Assembly (NCBI GenBank): GCA_034509735.1
Contig: JACGWO010000004.1
Coordinates: forward strand, 16,783,395 to 16,847,394
Direction: 5' to 3'
Source of the DNA: Sesamum alatum
Lineage: Eukaryota > Streptophyta > Magnoliopsida > Lamiales > Pedaliaceae
Length of the DNA stretch: 64,000 nt
The notes beneath the pieces are model-generated. The model worked only from the letters and a program-made list of their open reading frames with translations. It had not been told where the DNA came from and did not search any database. The stretch's first letter is position 1. Each line of letters begins with the position of its first letter. Below, piece after piece: positions 58,691 to 64,000 of the stretch. Made by a program: the position numbers and the translations under genes.

Positions 58691-59629
58691 CCGCCTCTTG
58701 GGGTTCCTCACTTGATTCCTCAAGGAGCACCTCATCGCGTCGACTATCCGATGGAAAACCTTTTTCCAAGAACACTGCGTTTCGCGAGACAAAAACCTTT
58801 TGCTCGGAGGGATCATAGAAATAATACCCCGAAGTTTCTTTCGGATAGCCGATGAACCTGCATAAACTAGACCTCGAGTCCAGTTTATCTCTCACTAATC
58901 TCTTGACATATGCGGGGCAACCCCACACTTTCAAGTATTTGTAGGAGGTAGGCTTGCCATGCCATATCTCATATGGCGTCTGGGATACCCTTTTAGATGG
59001 CGCCAAGTTCAAAACTTTGGCCGCCGTCTCAAGAGCATATCCCCAGAAGGAAAGGGGTAGTTCGGTAAAACTCATCATTGATCGGACCATGTCCAACAAG
59101 GTCCGATTCCTCCTTTTAGACACACCATTAAGCTGCGGTGTTCCAGGAGGGGTCCACTGAGAGAGAATCCCATTCTCTTTTAGATAATCAGTAAACTCAC
59201 CACTGAAATACTCTCCACCTCGGTCCGACCGAAGGGCTTTGATCTTTCGACCGGTTTGGTTCTCTACTTCAAGTTGGTATTCCTTAAACCTTCCAAAGGC
59301 TTCAGACTTGTACCTCATCAGGTAAACATAACAATACCGTGAGTGATCATCGGTAAAGATTATGAAGTACGAGTACCCACCTCTAGCCTGAATATTTAGT
59401 GGATCACAGACATCTGTATGGATCAAATCCAACAGACCACTGGCTAGCGTACTTTGTCCAACAAAGGGTTTCTGGTCATCTTTCCCTTTAGACAGGATTC
59501 GCAGGTCGGTAGGTTGTCCAAATCATCTATTTCTAGACTCTTTGAGTCCACCAACCTTCTTATCCTATCTTTAGAGATATGACCTAACAACGCATGCCAT
59601 GTCTGTGAGTTATTATGATCATCACGTTT
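58691..59629 (-). pseudogene. A2 copia integrase
   Basis: One frame (59432-58671) covers DLIHTDVCDPLNIQARGG, FTDDHSRYCYVYL, RSDRGGEYFSGEF, SQWTPPGTPQLNG (intact here, stop in A1), RNRTLLDMVRSMMSF and GYPKETSGYYFYDP. A one-base deletion near 59470 separates it from the pre-integrase zinc region CESCLKGKM. Confidence 0.85.
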
Positions 59630-60913
59630 TTGTTTGTGTTCTGCAGTCATAATCCAATTAGACTGTTTAACTATGTACAGACCGTTGACCAATGTACCAA
59701 GCAAATGAGAAATACCATCTTTGATAATGAAAAAACCGTTTTTATTGATGGTAAATTCATATCCCTCCTCATCAAGGACCGGGATGGAAAAAATGTTTTT
59801 AATCATGCTAGGTACATAGAAACAGTCGTTCACAACAATCCTAACATGACTACTAATGGCTAACTCTAGTGATCCTACGACCTCCGCAGCAACGGCCTTG
59901 CCATCGCCTAGCCTCAGGATCATCTCATCCTTGGTTAGCCTTCTACTTCTTTGCAGTGCCTGCAGATCACTGCAGATGTGAGCACCACACCCGGTATCCA
60001 ATACCCATGAAGCAAAATTAGTAATCATATTAACTTCAACCACAAACACACCTGGGTTGGAGAGGAGTTGTGGGCACTCCCTCTTCCAATGCCCTTTCCC
60101 TTGGCAATGCATGCAGACATCATTTGCCTTGGACCGCTGAGAACCACGGGCCTTCCTTTTCCCTTTGCTCGGTCCAACCGGAGCAACAGGGACGCCCGGA
60201 GCGTGAGCAGGGGCCACAACCGTCTTCCCTTTGCCCTTCTTCCTCTTCCAGCGTCCGGCCCTCTTGCCATTCGCCTTGGAGGTCGAAGCCTCTCCTATCA
60301 ATACCGCCGGCGCCGACTTGTGGGTCGTTGCCTCGTATTGGACCAGCATGTTGATCAACACATGAATAGACTTCTCAAGTCCGTTCACGTTGTAGTTTAC
60401 AACAAACGGGTCATAGGATGGAGGAAGCGACTGGAGGATCACGTCAATGTACTTGTCATTGTTAAGCCCAGCTTTAAGGTCCTCGAGTTTCTCCACTAGG
60501 GAGAGCGTCTTGACCCCATGACTCTGTACAGACGCTCCTTCAGCAAGCTTGGTGCCAAAGAATGTTTTTGTGGCGGCATATCTAATATGCCTATCCGGAA
60601 CCGCATAAACCTCGTTCATGCGGAGCATTATGGCGGAGACATTGTCCAGCCTCTCATACTGCTTCTGGATGTCGTTAGACATTGAAGCCAGTATGATACT
60701 GCGTACTTTCCGGTTGTCCTCATGCCATTTCTCGAACGTCAAACGTTCTTCAGGCGTGGACCCCTCCGGTAAGTCGCTCGGTGGCGGCTCGTCCAAGACG
60801 TAGCCTTGGTTCTCGAAACCGAGGACAATCCTCAGGTTTCTCAGCCAGTCCGAGTAGTTCGTTCCGTTGAATTTGTTAGTCTCAAGAATCATGGTTAACG
60901 GGTTCTTAGACAT
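59630..60913 (-). pseudogene. A2 copia gag and protease (open frame, best gag copy)
   Basis: Open from the ATG at 60913 through gag (MSKNPLTMILETNKFNG, then a UBN2-like region with LRMNEVYAVPDRHIRY and LPPSYDPFVVNY), the zinc knuckle CMHCQGKGHWKREC and protease SWVLDTGCGAHIC. It runs on into the pre-integrase region, 489 codons in all before the frameshift near 59450. It shows what the A1 and B1 gag genes lost. Confidence 0.88.
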
Positions 60914-61976
60914 ATCTACATTAATGAAAATGTAAAGCAGAAATTAGCAGATGATGGTAATATTATTGTTCAAGTTGAAGACTTGGTCTTTTAGTCTTTA
61001 ACCCTCCCACTATTTATACGAAAATCCGCCACTCTCTAGCGGAGTTTCGGGAAACCATTTCCTAGTGGGCTTGCGATCCACAAGCGTAATCTCCATGCCC
61101 CGCTTTTACGATTCACATGAAGAAGACCTGGTGGGAGATATCCAATATCATTCTCATCCAATGAGATTCCCAAGATATTTTGCCTCACCTATTCACATGG
61201 TCCCGAGGACTCCAAGCGAACCATGTTACTCAGTGTTGGGCCCGACCCATCAACCAAATCATGCCTCAAACTGTCGCCCCCCACGACTCGTGAGACAGGG
61301 AAACAGCGAGCGCAGTCCTTTTGTTCACAACAATAGTGCAGCTTTCCCCTATTCCAAGTGTGCCACGACTCGTGAGACCACACTTGGGTAGTGGTAGCTT
61401 CCTCACCACATTGCTGTGGATGGAAGGCTCGGACAGACCAAAATACCATTTTGATCCAAGTCCGTTCTGGGCCTAATATTTAATTTGGTCCAACCAAATC
61501 TGAGTTTAAATGTGACCGAGACCTCATCACATTATGGTGTTTTAGCATGCATAAATATCCAATATTTAAAGCGATAAATAAAAAACGCCGCATGCATAAA
61601 ACATAGCATACCTCTGTTAGGATAATCACAAGCCCAACCTATGCGACCCACTGAGCCCGCAGTGAGTCTATGGTCTGTCTAGGGTGGTCCTAAATTATTA
61701 CAATAGTAATATACCCAGTGTCATTCCAATGGCCCTTGTAGTGCTCTTGTTTCACGCCTTGATGCTCCTCCTTGGGGTCTCCGACTCCAATTGCTTGTTA
61801 AAATTGAAACCTCACCAATCCTATCTACTCTCATTACAACTGAAAGTAATACATCGGTAATAAAGAAAACAAGCCTTAACATCATGAGGCTGAAAATACG
61901 GGAGATGATAGTCCCAAAAACAAGAGGCACGCAGGCCCCACCCAACAGAAAATAAATAAACATTCATTCATCCATA
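60914..61976 (-). other. Leader of copia element A2, truncated
   Basis: Collinear with 44681-45750 of A1, without protein. It ends abruptly in CATCCATAC, where A1 continues with ATAAGG. Confidence 0.75.
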
Positions 61977-62090
61977 CGGACGCGGCCGCTGCTGGCCGAG
62001 GGCCAGTGCGCGCGCGCAGGGCGCGCAGGCTTGCTGCCTGCGCGTGCGCGCGCGCTGCCCTGTGCGCGCGGGCGGCCGACCAGCACAAGT
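61977..62090 (+). repeat. Inverted fragment of an A-family CpG-rich leader
   Basis: GCTGCTGGCCGAGGGCCAG and CGCTGCCCTGTGCGCGCG match the A1 leader read in element sense (the minus strand at about 46120-46185). Here they stand on the plus strand, opposite to the A2 body that precedes them. About 114 bp, between A2 and the duplicated block. Confidence 0.7.
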
Positions 62091-62501
62091 GAAGGACTTT
62101 TCTTCCCCCTTAAGGGATACGTCCCTAAATAGTGAAATAATGTAATAGTATGTAAGTCAGGCAGGGGGGCAGTTAGACATATAAGATAAGCTTAAGCCAA
62201 GAGTAGTGAGCAAGCTTGCCTCAATAACCTGCTCGAGAATCAAGGGTATTACCCTGCCTACACCCACTCGGTGCATGAGTGTTTAGGCCAACTGTTCCTG
62301 CTAGTATCAAGGAAAAGACAACTTTGTTACCAGGGAAAGTAAGTCCCCATACACAAGTAAGGATAGCCTTTAAGTGATAGCTTACGCTAAGTAGCCCCTA
62401 TTAATCTTATTTGAAATGGTTGTGCTAATAGAAGGCACAAAAAACTGAAGTGAATATGCCAGCTTGCAAGAACTTATATAGCATGGATGCCAGCAGCGAC
62501 C

Positions 62502-62833
62502 TATGCACGTGCTCCAGCAGTAGGCTTAAGTATGAGCGTGCACCAGTAGCAGGCTTATAGAACGTGCACCAGCAGGAGACTGAAGTATGAGTGTGCGCTA
62601 GCAGACGGCTTATAAAGCGTGCGCCAGCAGACGACTTAAATATAAGCGTACGCCAGCAGGCGGCTTATAGAGCTTGCCACAACAGGCGACTTAAGTATGA
62701 GCGTGCGCCAGCAGACAAATTAAGTATAAGCGTGGGCCAACAAATAGCTTATAGAGCGTGCACCAACAGGCGACGTAAGTATGACCGTGCGCCTGCAGGT
62801 GGCTTATAGAGCGTACACCAACAGACGACTTAA
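62502..62833. repeat. Dimeric minisatellite, copy 2
   Basis: Same unit order and monomer variants as 53111-53442, with a few substitutions (for example TGAAGTATGAGTG for TTAAGTATGACTG). The array was copied as a block and not expanded independently. Confidence 0.85.
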
Positions 62834-62982
62834 GATCAACCTGAAGCTGAAGATTGAGTCTGTGCACAACACAAGAAGGAGAATAGAAATTGCTTTTACT
62901 GATGTAAGGTAATGGTTGGTTTACCAAAGTTAGCAAGCCATAAGCAAAGAATAAGGGTTTTCAATAATAGAACTTCCTGAGG

Positions 62983-63790
62983 TTATATGCGTTCCACGAT
63001 CGAGAAATTCTTCTCCCATCCATGTCTTCTAGCTCATATGCCAAACTAGACTACCTTGGTTACTTTATAAGGCCCGTCCAGTTGGGGGCTAGCTTTCTAA
63101 CTGGTTTAAGAGCACTAGCTCGCATAAGTACAAGGTCTCCCACCTGGTATTCTCTTTTCCTTATCCTTCTGTTGTAGGCATTTATTACCTTCTATTTCTA
63201 TCTATCCGTACGCGTTCGAGCGTCCTCTCAGACCTCATCTATCAAATCCAGGTTGATGCGTAGCAAGGCATTATTATTTTCCTACTCATAATGTTGAATT
63301 CTGAAGGTTGTCAGTCCTGCTTTAGCAGGGATGACTATTTCCGATCTATACACCAGGTTGAAAGGTGTCTTGTCAGCAGTAGACCTAAGGGTAGTTCTGT
63401 AAGACTACAACACGCTAGGGAGGGCCTCAATCCCTTGTCGTCCTGCTTCTTATGCTTAGTCTTGATGCCTTGCACCAGTATTCGATTTGTGACTTCTACC
63501 TGTCTATTGGCTTGGCGCTAGGCCACGGGGGTGAAGCGCTCCTGGATGCCTAACTCGGCACACCAATCTTTGATTTTCTAACCTGAAACTGACAATCATT
63601 GTCAGAAATAAGAACACGAGGCAAACCATATGTACATATTATACTTTGTCTAGAGAAATTTAAGCACTTCGCTTTCTGTGATCTTGGCAAGGGGTTCTGC
63701 TCCCACCCATTTGCTGAAGTAGTCCACAACCACCAACAGGAATTTCCTGTGGCCTTTGAGCAGGTGGAAAATGAACTACTATGTCTATTC
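62983..63790 (-). pseudogene. Tat-like gypsy integrase fragment, copy 2
   Basis: Same domain pieces as copy 1: the GDLVL-type C-terminal motif, YGLPRVLISDNDCQF and DYFSKWVGAEPL. A one-base difference near 63755 (TTTGAG versus TTGAG) changes which frames are open. It is interrupted by LTR C at 63791. Confidence 0.75.
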
Positions 63791-64000
63791 TGAAAGACAA
63801 GCGGATCCGCCCGGGCGCGAGTGGAAGCGATATTTAAAAAAAAACATAAATAATGCGTATCAAAAGATCCCAAGGGGTGTACCCTTGGGTTCTCAACCGG
63901 GCGTTCGATGTAGAATATGCTAGAAAAACAATATATCATCAAAGAAACTACAAAAGTGTAAATACAAGTATAACCTTTGTAGCTTTCTTTGTTGTACGGC
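63791..64000 (-). repeat. LTR C, copy 2 (runs out of the window)
   Basis: Starts TGAAAGACAAGCGGATCCGC after TATTC, exactly as copy 1 does at 54399. The hairpin is at 63869-63889. It continues past the window end. Confidence 0.8.

Larger units (their letters stand above)
55122..61976 (-). mobile_element. Ty1/copia element A2 (minus), 5' end lost
   Basis: The 3' LTR 55122-57343 is complete, and TATAC at 55117-55121 is the probable left TSD. It is followed by polypurine tract, RNase H, a deleted RT, integrase, protease, gag and about 1.06 kb of leader. At 61976 the leader stops at the position equivalent to about 45750 in A1 and is joined to an inverted GC-rich fragment. The primer site and 5' LTR are absent. 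Confidence 0.85.
62091..64000. repeat. Second copy of the 52699-54607 block
   Basis: Collinear with copy 1 from GAAGGACTTTTCTTCCCC to the window end, with roughly one visible difference per hundred bases and a few single-base indels. It includes the same LTR C insertion point, so the duplication happened after that insertion. The offset is about 9.39 kb. Confidence 0.9.

Noticed and set aside
1..64000. A new defence, toxin or metabolic system
   Set aside because: Every recognisable protein belongs to known plant transposable-element families (copia, Athila, Tat-like, MULE, CACTA). No unexplained conserved gene cluster is present.

Overview
The window is plant nuclear DNA, very probably from an angiosperm (eudicot more likely than monocot, but not provable here). 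I recognise no host gene, rRNA or tRNA gene. Nearly all of it is nested transposable elements: Ty1/copia elements with tRNA-iMet-type primer sites, an Athila-like Ty3/gypsy element with a tRNA-Asp-type primer site, Tat-like gypsy remnants, two MULEs with MURA-type SWIM domains, and a CACTA element. Introns, stops, frameshifts and target-site duplications (TSDs) at element borders support this reading.

First nest (about 1.1-36.4 kb). The host of the nest is an Athila-like element on the minus strand (E): 3' LTR 1107-2362, 3' internal part 2363-4051, then protease, gag, primer site and 5' LTR at 32034-36446. A plus-strand copia element (A3) splits E. Its 5' LTR is 4052-6262, and a 3' LTR piece is at 30640-32033. 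Inside that 3' LTR sits a minus-strand copia element of a second family (B1, 11813-30639). B1 is itself interrupted by a MULE at its 3' LTR (MULE1, about 6.9-11.8 kb, left end lost), a solo LTR of its own family (13761-15736, TSD ATGGG), a second MULE (17965-20810, TSD CTAACTACTA) and a CACTA element in its 5' LTR (24657-29286, TSD AGA). A deletion joins the A3 leader to MULE1 near 6.9 kb.

Second block (36.5-48.7 kb). Copia element A1 lies on the minus strand with TSD GTGAT. It has 2.2-kb LTRs and degenerate gag, protease, integrase, RT and RNase H. A solo LTR of family B (38264-40260, TSD AACCA) is inserted in its 3' LTR. A1 appears to sit inside a small inverted-repeat element of about 365 bp.

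Third block (48.7-64 kb). An AT-rich stretch is followed by Tat-like gypsy remnants: a plus-strand extra ORF, a dimeric minisatellite and a minus-strand integrase piece. The integrase is broken by a third LTR type (C), which is broken in turn by copia element A2. A2 ends abruptly at 61976 in a short inverted GC-rich fragment. After that, the minisatellite, integrase and LTR C block (52699-54607) recurs at 62091-64000 with roughly 1% visible differences, so it is a tandem segmental duplication about 9.4 kb apart.

All protein-coding parts are retroelement or transposon genes and almost all are visibly broken. I do not see a new biological system. The most interesting items are a covarying hairpin shared by three LTR families, a CpG-rich leader kept in the copia elements, the duplication with its inverted filler, and several coding or subterminal repeat arrays.
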